Shown here piece by piece: positions 11,443-22,200 of a DNA stretch of 64,000 nt. The stretch covers positions 310,001 to 374,000 of the forward strand of contig JAULSN010000008.1 of the NCBI GenBank assembly GCA_033439765.1, given 5' to 3'. The translations under genes were made by a program, and so were the position numbers. How positions within the stretch are numbered: position 1 is the stretch's first letter; the number at the start of each line of letters is the position of its first letter. The notes under the pieces are model-generated. The model was not told where the DNA came from and ran no database searches. It saw nothing but the letters and a program-made list of their open reading frames with translations. Origin of the DNA: Lasiosphaeria ovina. Lineage: Eukaryota > Ascomycota > Sordariomycetes > Sordariales > Lasiosphaeriaceae.

Positions 11443-13031
11443 GATGGCGGATCGTTGGAGACGGTGTTGAAGGAGCGGTGTGGGACAGGCGCAGTCATCT
11501 GCATGCAGGAGGCGGGGTGTACGGCAGCGGCTGCGGCGGCGGGAAGGAGTGGAGGGAGCAGAAGGAGGCAAAGATGTTTGTTTGTGTGACGAAGTAAGAT
11601 TGGGCACACCGCTTGTCTCGGATCTTGAAAATACCTTGGGTAGGTAAAGGAGGTTAGGCGGGCAGGTATATATGTCCTGCCCAGGCATTGTGCACTTTTC
11701 ATTCTGGTTCATCACACCTGTTCATCACATCCGTTGCGAACGGCAGTCTTGACGGGAACGATCGGCTGCTGCCCAACCCACGACCAACGCGGGCTGCCGG
11801 ATGGTGATGGGAGACCGCAAGGCAGGCTGGACCGCACCTACGCAGGCGCGTGGACCGGTCTAACTTACTGTCATCACCGCGAAAACGGACCCACCAAGCT
11901 AACCCACGTGGTTGACCGGGGAGAGGAACACCGGTCTGAGCTGTCGCCGTGGCCGACAGCGGAAGATGGGGGTGCAGGGGGTGTCTGTCGTGAGTAGGAA
12001 AGAGTGGAGGTCAGCGGCTCTGATATTTGGTGCGTTGGGCTGGTGCTGGTGAGCCGATATATCGAAGCAGCCGATGTCGCTGGGTCACCAGCATGCCTCC
12101 AGACCGGCATCGCGTACCTAACAGGTTGGGAGCTGCATGTGGATGGAGCAGGCATGGCGGCATGTTGGTTGATGGGTTGCCTAGTTCTGGGTTGCGGGGG
12201 TGGTGGTGGTGGTGTCGGTAGCAAGAGGGTGGCGAAATGTTGGATTCAACATGTCGGTGCCCCATACCCTGAGCGAAATTGAAGCGGAGAAAAGTGCCAG
12301 TTTGGTTTCAATAACATAGCATATTTCTTTTGCATTTTGCTCCAATTTTCTTGTTTAATATCTACTGCAAAGTAAAGCACGTCGATGCTCTCAGCTCTCA
12401 ATGCTTCAGGGGCATCCCTCACCCGGGTGTGTTTCTAACACGGATCGTGCATGTTCAGCTGAAATACGGCCCAGACCGGTCCCACATATGCGTCGCAATA
12501 TGCAGGTCCGCCAGGCCGGCTTGGTCGACCGGGCTGGCCAAAAGGGGGGTACGCAGGGCGACGTCAGCGCCGTTGCTGATTGGCGGCATTGGTTGCGGGC
12601 TGCATACAGACCGGCCGTATGCTGAATGTTCACTTTTCATGCCCGACGGAGGCCGTTGGGAGTTTTTCGGATTGCGAGAGAAGGGGGTTTCATCATTTTC
12701 GTGTGTGATGTGACGAGAGAGAGTGTAACCACTTTTCTCACAGCCGCCACGCGGCTTTACCCTTGGCGGAATTTTTACCAAGTCGAGAATGTCTGCCCCC
12801 TGGAGTTCAGGGCCACCCCGAAGGATCCAAAAATCCGGAGGACGTCTTCACACACAAATGTGGTGTTTCTCGACGCCATGATTTGGTGACTCATGTCGTA
12901 GACTAGGATTTCAACATAACTTTTGAATTGAGTAGCAAGACGACCTCCGTCGACAAGTAACCGAGAGGAAGATTCCATCCCTATCTTGACAAACGAGAAA
13001 CCTACCTCATTCTGCACACAAAAAAAGTATC
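11443..13031. other. Intergenic, no supported gene
   Basis: Several open frames of 60-130 codons occur on both strands, with no shared frame after splicing and no domains. It holds the 5' flank of the small gene at 11.0-11.4 kb and the 3' flank of the Zn2Cys6 regulator. A GGT-repeat (about 12199-12215) is the only simple-sequence feature. Confidence 0.4.
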
Positions 13032-15362
13032 TCATTTCCCCGCATACCTCTTGAGCCCAACATTGTTGACCGTGCCCTCTGTCCGGTCGATAATGGTATC
13101 CCGCGGCTGCCAGTTCTCCTCAAACATTTGGGCAATAAAGTACAGTTCGTGCTCGTACAGGTCCGTCTGCCTGTTGATTTTGATTACCGCTTCTGTGTTC
13201 GTAAAACAAGGTTAGGAATTTCTCATTTCTCGCTACGGGGTTGGGATTGGGCATGGCCTCACCTCTATCTCTCACCATCGCCTTGGTCCGCTCCAGAAAG
13301 TGGATTTCGTCTACCGACATGTGCGAAAAGGGCGTCGCGTGCCGTCGCTTCCAGTCCTGGATGAACGGGTTAGCCGATTCGGTGCGGTAGTGGTAGTGCG
13401 AGAGGAACACGTTGGCGCTGTGGTGGCGCTCCTGGATGAAGTTGGGGATTGCGTATCGCCGCAGCAGCCCGTGCTTCCTCGCATTGTTGTAGTTCTCCTC
13501 CGAGATCTTGGCGCAGCTGTGCAGCGACATGAACGCAACCAGATACACCGTCATCCAGTTCTTGGGGTTGTTAGCCAGAACCAGCTTCTGGTAGTCCTCC
13601 AGCACCTGCTTCTGGAGCGGCTGGAGGATGCCCAGCGTCAAGATCATGTCGAGCTGCTGGATCATGACAGGCGGGAGCGGGACCTTCTTGAACAAGGGGC
13701 AGGACTGGTCTTCCACTTCCGGCGTCATGTCAAGCGTGTCGTCGCCCACAATATGCTCCATGGTGGCGGTGCGGCGGACGGCAAACCACAGGCGGAAGAA
13801 GTTGCCGAGCAGCTTTCGCTCTTCGTCCGACTAGATACGTGTGTCAGATGTGCACCGGGTTGTGTATCAAGCAAGACTTACATCGGTCCGCTGCATGTGC
13901 TTCCTCGCGAACTCATACGTCTCCTTGACCCACCCATCACTTCCCTTGAGGAAGTAATCCATGCAGGGAAACACATTGGTGGTGACATGGTCCCGCATGT
14001 CCTGCACGGCCTTTTGCATGTCATAGATGGCGTACGGCGTCGTCTCGAGGTACTTCTTGGTTTGTTTCTTGTGGTCCATCCACGACCGCGTGAGCGAGTC
14101 CTTGCCTGGGATGGGGACAAACTTGCGGACGGCAAGCTGGAGGGGAACCGGACACACGTCGGACTGCACAAGAATGGTTCGGACCTCGGGGGCCGCCCAG
14201 TTGTCAATGTCCTTGAGCTTCATGACGGGCCAACGAAAGGTGAATTCCAGTCCAGGGGCCTTGCCGGTTCGGTAGAGCGTGCATTCGGTCAGTCGGTGGC
14301 GGAGACAGGGCAGATGATGCACCTTCATGTTGTCTGCCGACAGGGCCTGGCAGGTGCCGCAGATGCCGTTGGGGTTCTCCTTGTCAATGGCACACTATGA
14401 CAGTTGTTAGACTTTTTTGTCGTTTGAAGGTGATACTAGAAGCGCGTGTTCATACCCGAATCTTTTGCATTCGGCACCGAACACAGGCCTTGAGTCCCCG
14501 TGTTTGACCTGTTTCCTCCTGGCGTTCACGGTCTCCAAATGCCTTCCGTCGTTGCGGTCGAGGCTGAGACTGGTTTGGGTTGACCGAGATAATCCGAAGC
14601 TCTTCCACGGCCGGAGTGTCGGCCGATTTTGGCAGCTGCGGGTGGCTAGGCCGAGCCTGTATCATTGTCCACTCGGAGGGGTTACGGGCTGTCTGGAGGG
14701 CAGTCGGATCTACCGCGGTCTCGACAAGCTCCCACGATAAACTCGGGGGCCGGGGGGGGGGCATCGGTCTTGGCTGGGCCGGTTGCCAAGGTCCCGATGG
14801 CACTTGCCGTTGATCCCCAGAGCCGTTGGCACTTTCGGCCGTCGCCGTAGGAGCTGCACCCACATGAGAGTGCCCGTCAACCCAGTAATCCAAGTCAAAA
14901 TAAACCCCAGCAAGATCGGGGTCGATGCCGTCAAACTCGGCAGCGGATGAGTGCCACTCCACAGTATCGTCCGAGTCCGCCGCCTTGCCAATATCTTCTG
15001 GTGGAGATGGTGAGTCCTGGTTGCATGCATCTAAACCAACAAACTGTCAGACCATGTCGATCCCGTAGATACCCAGCATCGGAAGGCTGCCTACCATGCT
15101 CCGGTTCAACCCGGGGGACAGGCTGCTGCCGCTGCAGGTGCTGTGGCCCATCATTGGCAGACCGAGAAGATGCCGACAGGAGGTTGGCCACAGGGAGGTT
15201 CAAGATGGAGGCGGCGTGTTCTAGGACTCTCCGCGCCTCCTCGGACAAGTCCTGGGATGTGTTCGGAACCCTGGGCATCTTGGATCGTCCCATGCTGCTA
15301 TGCTCATCCGCAAAAGGATACGGTCGTTTTGCTGCTCGGTTCTGCGCAAGGAAGTCAACCAT
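13032..15362 (-). CDS. Zn2Cys6-type transcription factor
   Basis: Nuclear regulator of 694 residues in five exons: 15362-15095, 15030-14456, 14394-13882, 13830-13263 and 13192-13032. The introns are 64, 61, 51 and 70 nt, and all phases agree. A Cys cluster spans an exon junction: ACVRCRMQKIR then C, with Cys at about 272, 275, 282, 293, 296 and possibly 311. This is a variant of the fungal binuclear cluster, because the last spacing is long. The N terminus carries a basic patch and a proline run encoded by a 10-base C/G homopolymer (14752-14761). The C-terminal 380 residues are a conserved-looking helical region without a named domain that I recognise. It is transcribed away from the CmcJ-like oxygenase, with 1.1 kb between them, so it may control that gene. 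This is an inference from layout. Confidence 0.85.
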
Positions 15363-16485
15363 GCGGCAACAATGCAGCAGGACTCGAAATGGGGCTAGAC
15401 TTGGAGGCAACGAAGGTTATGTACCAGGGGAATACCGAGCTGGGTATAGGGGGTCCGAGACGCGACAGGGCAGAGGACACGACATGTGCAACCTACCATG
15501 GTGAGACAATCACATCAGCGTCGCGCAAGCAGTGTTTAGGAAGTGCGACGGCGCACGAGACAAACAAATCACAGCCGGCGCGGCGGTGCTAACATATCCC
15601 TCTTTAGCCACGGCCTGTGACGATGTGGTATCAAGCGTGAAAATTGGGAAATGCGGCCGGCATGATGTGTCGTACATGGGAGATTCCTTGCTGGTTGGGC
15701 GTCGACCGGGCGGCTCAACTGGGATCGCAAGGCTCTCGGGTGGTGTGCCGCACCACCCGTCCTCCACGCCACCCCCGCACCGCTTCCAGACCGGTTCCCA
15801 ATGGGGAAACTCAGAAGAAATGCAGGTGGGTGTGCTAAGACGGGCCGGTCTGGTCGCCGTCTTTCCTGTTCTGTGCGGTACTGAATACCGAGCCACCCCG
15901 CTGAAATCATCGATGCAAGTGGTACCGCTACCTGTATTTTCCTGGCTCAATTCCTCGCCCGGGAGCACTCCTGCTTGGCTATTTGGTTGTGTTCCTCGGC
16001 GATTTTCCGCCTTGGGGCCTGACGCTTACTCGCGTATCTGTTATTGTTGCCTTGCGCTTGCACAAACAACATGCTTTTTTACTCTCGCTGCGCTGTCAGA
16101 GACATGACGATGGCTTCATTCTCGGCACACTTTCATCTTTCTTAGATTTTGGCTGCTGCGAGAGCTTTGTGCTCATGGTTGCCACGCGGCATGTCATGAT
16201 AATTCTCGCTCAACATGATTGGAAGAGTCGGCCACCGGCATGTGCGTGTGTGTGGCAGCACCCCTCCATGGCCGCCGCCATTGCATTCGTCCACATGAGC
16301 ACCGCGGGGTGCAATCTGGGTTCGCAGAGCCGCATGCCAGAGGAGAGAGGGAAAGGCATGGATCCCTCGCGTACCATTTAGAGCCCCCAGATTGTGATGG
16401 ATCAACATTTCCATTCTCATTCGGCCTCGTAAACAAGACAATTTGCCAAATCGTATCGTTTCGATGCCCCCATTGGACAACAACC
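15363..16485. promoter_or_regulatory. Divergent intergenic promoter region
   Basis: 1.1 kb between the start codons of the Zn2Cys6 regulator (minus) and the CmcJ-like oxygenase (plus). No coding is supported. Paired CGG/CCG triplets, the usual half-sites of Zn2Cys6 factors, occur several times in this GC-rich stretch, but none can be singled out by eye. Confidence 0.4.
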
Positions 16486-18088
16486 ATGGCGATACAGACC
16501 CCTGGCTTGGATCCCGGTGGAAGCCGGCCACTCACAACGCTCGGTCGAGTCCAACCGTGGAGACAATTCTGGCCTCCTGCGCCCGGAAGCAATGCGCATG
16601 CCAGGTTGTTGACTCAACACCCCGAGGTCCTATCATGGCAGTTTGACATCACCCGACCATTCGACCGGCCCTGGAGAGAATGGACAGACCGATCCCACGA
16701 AGAGGGTGTTGCGTCGACGCCAAGCTCAAGTGCGAGCACTCCGTGCGGAAGTAGAACTCCGGGTGCGTTCCCCAACATAAGTTGAACCCATGGGGGTGCA
16801 TGACTTACACTGTGTACTCTAGACTCAATAGAGAAACGACAAGACCACCGGGCTGCACGAACCCTGCTGGACTCCCAAATCTACGCCCTCAACCTCCCCA
16901 CCGTCCAGCCCGACTCTTTCAACTACCTCGCTCCGCTGTCCCTGTACCAACGGGAAAAGCCGTACAAATGCCAGCTGCCGGGGCCCTGTTTCGGCAAGGA
17001 CGCCCGGATGAACAACCTGGTGTCGCAAAACTACCCCACCGTCATCTCCAACGTGGCCGGACACGAGGACTTGTTCACGCTGGACCAGTCGGGCTTCGAG
17101 TTTGCCCGATGCCCCCTCGCCAGCGGCGTGGGGGTTGACTCGCAGTGGTCCGACGACAGCGTGGTCAACGGGTATTTGCCCGACCTGGCGCAGTGGCTGA
17201 AGACGCGGCTGGGGTGTCACGACGTCTTTTGCTACGCCTACAATGTGCGTACCTTTTTGTACCATGCAAGGGGGGGGGGGGGAGGAAAGAAAGCAACAAC
17301 GACATGGTTCTTCTCCCCCGTCTTTAGTGTCTTGGAGACACGGTTGTTAGCTGAGACGAAAACTAAAACCGCCATGATGATGTGGCACTATTCAGTTTCG
17401 CCGGCACGGAACCGACGACCTCCAAGCCGTGGGAAAGGGGTTGGCGTACGATGTCAAGCCGCCGTTCTTTCGCGTCCACTGTGGTAAGCTGCCCACATTC
17501 CCAACCACCACTGTCACAATCCACTCACACAACCCAACCAGACGCATCGGAAGCAACCTGTCTCGAACGCCTGCGACTCTACTTTCCCGGCTCCTACACC
17601 ACCATCCTGCAATCCCGCGTCCGGTTTCTCAAGTACGCCTCCCCCCCTTGCCTTCACCCTTGGTTAAGAAGGTACTAGGTAAAACAACAAACTAACACAA
17701 GCCAGCATCTGGCGCCCCATCTCCCCCGCCCCCGTCGAGGACTGCCCCCTGGCGCTCTGCGACTTCCGCACCGTCGACCACGCTGACCTGGTGCCCATGG
17801 ACATTGTGTATCCCCACTTTGTGGACGAGGCATATGAAGTGCAGTACAACCCGGCGCACCGGTGGTTCTACAAGAAGGGAATGGAACAGGATGATGTCGT
17901 GGTGTTTAAGCTTTTTGATAGCTTGAAGGGAGAGGCGACGGGTGAGTTTACTCGTACGGTGAGGGTTTGGCGAGAGGAGTGCTGATGATGGCGAAGTGTG
18001 TCCGCATTCGGCGTTTGTGGATCCGGAGGCGAGGCAGACAAAGGTGAGGAGAGCGAGTATCGAGGTCAAGGTTATTGTGGTGGGTTAG
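16486..18088 (+). CDS. CmcJ/GA4-desaturase-family oxygenase
   Basis: Predicted Fe(II)/2-oxoglutarate-type oxygenase of the AsaB/CmcJ family, which acts in fungal secondary metabolism (hydroxylation, desaturation). The six exons are 16486-16762, 16823-17244, 17396-17483, 17542-17632, 17706-17941 and 17997-18088. All phases agree and give 401 residues. ATG 16486 has a strong context (CAACCATGG). Diagnostic stretches are LFTLDQSGFEF, an H-x-D iron-ligand pair at about 261-263 that sits across an exon junction, then RPISPAPVEDCPLALCD and HSAFVDP. Intron 2 (151 nt) contains a 13-base G tract. The stop overlaps the stop of the convergent secreted-protein gene. The substrate cannot be told. A decayed relative lies at 52.9 kb. 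Confidence 0.85.
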
Positions 18089-18616
18089 GGCTGGGTGGCA
18101 TATAGGAGTGCATCATGTTGTTGGTGTTTGGGGTTTGGGTTCCAGGTTGTTATCATGATGTCATGAAGTCCTATTGCAAATTGGGCGGTTCGATATACCC
18201 TTGGATCGATATTGCCGGGATCGTTGTGGTAGCCAACTGTGGGGTATTTCCCGCTAATCTTCTCGCGCCAGAGGTAGCCCGCTGTGGATGTCGCGGCCCA
18301 CCGAGTAGCAGCCGCCGCAGCCAAAGCTGTCCGCCGAGAAGAGCACGTTGCTGCCGCAGCTGTAGGCGCCATAGGCAATGAACTTTGTTGCCGCCTCGGC
18401 GGTCTTCGAGTGTGCTGGTTTCGTTGGCGGCGAGAAGTTCCGACGCCTCGGGCGTGCACTGCGGCATCTTGGCCATGGGCGCCCAGTTGGTGGTATCATT
18501 GAGCGTCAGGTATTCGTGGAGCTCCTCGGGGGTCCAGGGAGAGTGCCTTCGGTGCATTTCCAGGCGAGGGTGCCGGCCGCGAGAAAGGCAAGAGCGAGGG
18601 TGAGTTGGGGCTGCAT
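18085..18616 (-). pseudogene. Small secreted protein, frameshifted
   Basis: Opens with a clear signal peptide (MQPQLTLALAFLAAGTLAW, cleavage after an Ala/Trp region). Coding then continues in three successive frames down to the stop at 18085. No GT...AG introns can bridge the changes (near 18530, 18400 and 18290). The mature region is Cys- and Gly-rich (SCGSNV, FGCGGCYSVG), and its final segment ends PNPKHQQHDALLYATQP. I do not recognise the family. Successive one-base shifts suggest a recent pseudogene or assembly errors in a gene for a small secreted protein. Its TAA overlaps the TAG of the convergent oxygenase gene (18085-18088). Confidence 0.55.
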
Positions 18617-20675
18617 TGTGGCGGTGTGTAGGTTGTGGAATACGTGCTTGGGTCGAAGTGATTGAAGGGGTACTCTGCCGCCCATTGGCGAGCATGAGAA
18701 GCAGTACCGTATCATGGTTTCCGAGGTAATGGGCAAGTATTTCTCTCAAAATACCTTGCGTCAAAGTTGCCTAATGTAACCCCTTGTCTGGGACTCTGGA
18801 TGCACCTTCAACTTAGATTCCGCCTCTCGGGGGCGGCGGGGCTTACGATGTTCTAATAGAGGAAGGAAGTGTTGTCGTGCGAGTTGATAAGACTAAGATG
18901 CCGAGGCTCAAGATGCCGCACTCCTGAACTTCAGCTGGCCAAGTGTATATTTTACACTGGGTCATGTAAGATCCAGGATCATATAGTCCACCTAATGAGG
19001 GCGGTCGTAAACAGTTATTTCAAGTATACGCTTCATCCTTTGATGTAACTATGACCGATTGAAAAAAACTTAGTTCTCTCTTTTGGAGGCTCGGTGGTCA
19101 TTGTTGCTGCTGTGCCTTGGCCTGAAGCGACCCATAACAATCTCAACATCAGCAGAGAGACTTAGATACTGGCTGGCCTTGGAGTTTCCAAGAAAAAACG
19201 GAAGTTATAAGGTGGTGTCCCAAAACTAGGATTAGTTTAGATACGGCAAGTATGACCGGACATCCCTAGGACTCAGCTCGGCTCAGGGCGATGCTCAGCG
19301 CGCCTCAGCTCCTGCTTAGGTTTTAAGCCTAATACGGATCTAGCCAAAAAACGTTATCGGGGGTGACTATAGAAGTAGTCTCAGACTAAAACATAGTGGG
19401 TCCCATACGAAAATGGTAGGCCTAAAATCAGGCTCGCTTTACCCTCGGCTCAGCTTCGGCTCGCTGTTACTCACCCAATGCTCACCCTGCCATGAAGTTA
19501 CACAACGTGGGACCGATTTTGGGCCTTGCCTCTGAAAAAAGGTGCCTGGATAGGGGGGGTCCCAGAAATCGGACACCCATCCCCCTACTCCAACAAAGCA
19601 AACCCGCCCTCAAGATAGAAGCCAAGAATAGGCTCGGTGGCTAACGTTTTCACTCTCCGGGGACAATCGTCGGGCCGCGCCGGCCCAAGTGTCGACCTGG
19701 AAGGTCGTCACAATAGTTCTATTATTTTGAGAAGATTAAGTTAAGCCACTCTCCACGCTCCAAGAAGGCTAGTGGAGAAAACCCATCATCCCAGCTAAAG
19801 TAATGACTTCCCATAGCTGCGGGAGGCCCAGAGTAATGTTAAAGATAGGGTACCCGAGGGCGTACGTTGCTAATACACCGCTACCAGCGCGCTTAGTAGA
19901 TCCCGTGGCGCTTCCACTAATTTAATTACACAGCGTCAGAGAGTGTTTTTTGTCATGCTATTAGTCAATCCAGAAAGTATAAAGAGAGAGAGAGAAGTGG
20001 TGCAATCAAGTCATTACATTTCCGGGCGTGCCGAGAACGGCGGGAAGAAGAGGGGAGGAGGGCGACAAGAGTTTGAAAGAAGGGTGCTATTTTGGTCAGT
20101 AGTACTATGAGGATCGAGTGATGTCGAGAAAGACCAAACTCTTGTGGTCACTGGAAGGGGAAGGGAAGGGTTTTTATACATGCAACTTTCCCGCTAACTG
20201 AGGTTACAATTTGATCAGCTTGGTCACACCGGCCCTGATTGTCCAGTCTCGATACGGACGCCGTTCCCTCAATATCGTTGCCTGGCTCAATGCGACAAAC
20301 CCAACGAACGGCGAGCTCGTACCGATATCGATTATTCATCTCACACCAATACAACACCGAGAGCACATCAAAGTTGTTTGCCCTAATTACCACATGCATG
20401 GTGTTAGCCACTAGTGTGGTGGTTTTGAGCAACGAGTGGGGAAGGAAGAGAATTTAAATGCAGGTCAGATCACTAATAGGAAGAATATTTCTACGTCCAG
20501 CTATTTCCGGTATGGTTCTGTCAGCAACCTATCCGAGGTTGTAGCTCTGACTTAGGAAAGTCGAATCTCCACCCCCCGCACGCAAATGCTAGAGGGGAAT
20601 GGTAGTCAACAGAGCCCTGATTATGCTATATGAGAGCGAAAACACAATATCATCTTCCTAATTATCCCACTTCTC
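18617..20675. other. Intergenic with dispersed repeat debris
   Basis: Contains one copy of a dispersed repeat (19206-19386), a short GA microsatellite at about 19984-19996 and TA-rich patches. No gene is supported. The open frames near 20148-20460 lack domains. Confidence 0.4.
19206..19386 (+). repeat. Dispersed repeat, copy 1
   Basis: Shares landmarks in the same order with 34757-34957: GGTGTCCCAAAACT at the left, then CTCGGCTCAG followed by a GCGCCTCA motif, then TAATxCGGAxxTAGxCA and GGGGGTGACTATAGA near the right end. The copies are diverged by many transitions, as expected for RIP. It is probably a non-autonomous or decayed DNA transposon. Confidence 0.6.
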
Positions 20676-22131
20676 CTATCTAGCAAAACGTCCGAGAGCA
20701 AACTTGAATGGCCTTCGTGGCGCAGAATCCGGCATGACAAGATCCTGGATCCTCCTCTTGATGTTTTGATACGTCTCGTCACTCCTCAAGTCAAACTTAA
20801 CAATGGAAGAGTGGTCCTTATCCGCGCTAATCACCTCCTCCATATCACTCCCCAGCCCCAGGATGACGGTATGTGGCCCAGCCGCCATGACGAGCTCACC
20901 ATCGCGGCGAAGTATTACTTTCTTTTTTATCATGAGCATAAATCCTGACTGGCTCGGGGATAGGACTACTGTAACTCACCCCCTTTACCACCATTCGCGT
21001 CTGGCGCTGCTCCACAAAGGTATACACCCTCTTCCCTTTCAAGATATCCGGTAGCGAATCCAGCTCATTCCGAAAGTTGCCTTCGCCCAGGCGTTGCACA
21101 AGCGCCTTGGCTTTGTTATCTGTGATGCAATCTTGTTCTGTCTCCTGCTGGTCGGCTTCCATGGCGTCAAGGATATCCTGGACGTGAAAGCCGCGTAGCG
21201 GGCAAGCGAGGAGGAAGAGGCCGACTGCTGCGCTGTAGAGGGGTTTCTTGGAAGGGCCTGTGCAAGCCTTGACTAGGGCCTAGGGAGTTTGTTGTGAGTG
21301 TCTGCATATGGTCTGAGAGACGGTTGTTGGCTGTGGTAAAGCGCGGACATACCTTTGCAAGCACCAAACCCCCGAAGCTGTGCGCAATAAATATGATTGG
21401 CTTCTTTTTTAGCTAATGGAAGAGGTTAGCAGCAGCCAAAGTTGTATTGAGATGATGGCCATGCCTTATCTGTGCCCCTGATCCCGTCCAGTGCTTGGAT
21501 TAGCCTATCGGCTTGTTCGGCGAGATCAAACCGGGGGTGCGTTGGCTCGCTGAAAATGTTGGACTCGTATCCATAAATAAAAATTCGGCAGTTTGGCGCG
21601 TCCTCGGGTAGGAAATCCTTCAGCCACATTTTCGGGCTGTCCGACTTACTAAGCCAGCTTCCGTATGGATGACCGTTGAGACCATGGATGGCAACGATGC
21701 TGCATTCCTAGGATTAGCCTTCTCCGCCTTGAAGCATTCAGGCCAGAACAGCTCATGGGGACGTACTCGGCCATGTGTTTCACATCTGGTGCCAGCCCAT
21801 GCAGCTGCGTCATCCCGATGAATTTGGCATCCACCTCCATGGAAATCGTATCCCGCCCTGTCGTGTCGGCGAGTTCTTTTGCTATTTTGCCATGCATCAC
21901 ATCTTGGAAAAATGCTGGTACCGGGTCGGGGAACATAATCAGAGCCGTTCCTCTACCAGTGGTTTTGATACTCGTTTTTATAGCGAATGGATGCGTGATG
22001 TCCTGGACAATGGGCTTAAAGTCCATTTGCTGTTGGTCGGTGGTGATATGCTTTGATATGATTCTGTGCACAATGTCTGAAACTATATCCTAGCCTCGAA
22101 GCGTCACTTCCGACGCCCGGAAGACGGCCAT
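20676..22131 (-). CDS. Alpha/beta serine hydrolase (SERAC1/DUF676-like)
   Basis: Five exons: 22131-21767, 21699-21465, 21412-21353, 21279-20980 and 20921-20676. They form one frame of 401 codons. It has an RRM-like N-terminal segment (MAVFRAS..., as in fungal proteins that pair this module with an esterase), then ADIVAIHGLNGHPYGSWL and the nucleophile elbow AHSFGG (Ser about 212). The hydrolase fold runs to about residue 360. Such modules are common at the N terminus of fungal NLR-like proteins. Two oddities: intron 2 begins GC (AAG|GCATGG ... TTAG), a rare GC-AG intron, and codon 14 is TAG (22092-22090) just before DIVSDIV. So either the gene is nonsense-mutated or translation starts downstream. 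It lies 70 bp behind the DUF7580 gene on the same strand. Confidence 0.7.
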
Positions 22132-22200
22132 TCGCTTTCGACTTCTATCGATAGACCTGCTTAGTTAGCTTACTATTTAGCCGTACAGGACCAATCCCTC

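Noticed and set aside
13300..14400. 366-codon plus-strand open frame
   Set aside because: It lies opposite exons 3-4 of the Zn2Cys6 gene. It is rich in Arg/Val/Leu from antisense GC bias, crosses that gene's introns without splice logic, and has no domain.
16219..16485. Longer N terminus for the CmcJ-like oxygenase
   Set aside because: The frame is open upstream, but ATG 16486 has the best context, and the extension is Cys/His-rich noise overlapping antisense frames.
20148..20457. Small open frames on both strands
   Set aside because: They overlap each other antisense, with no domain and no splice continuation.
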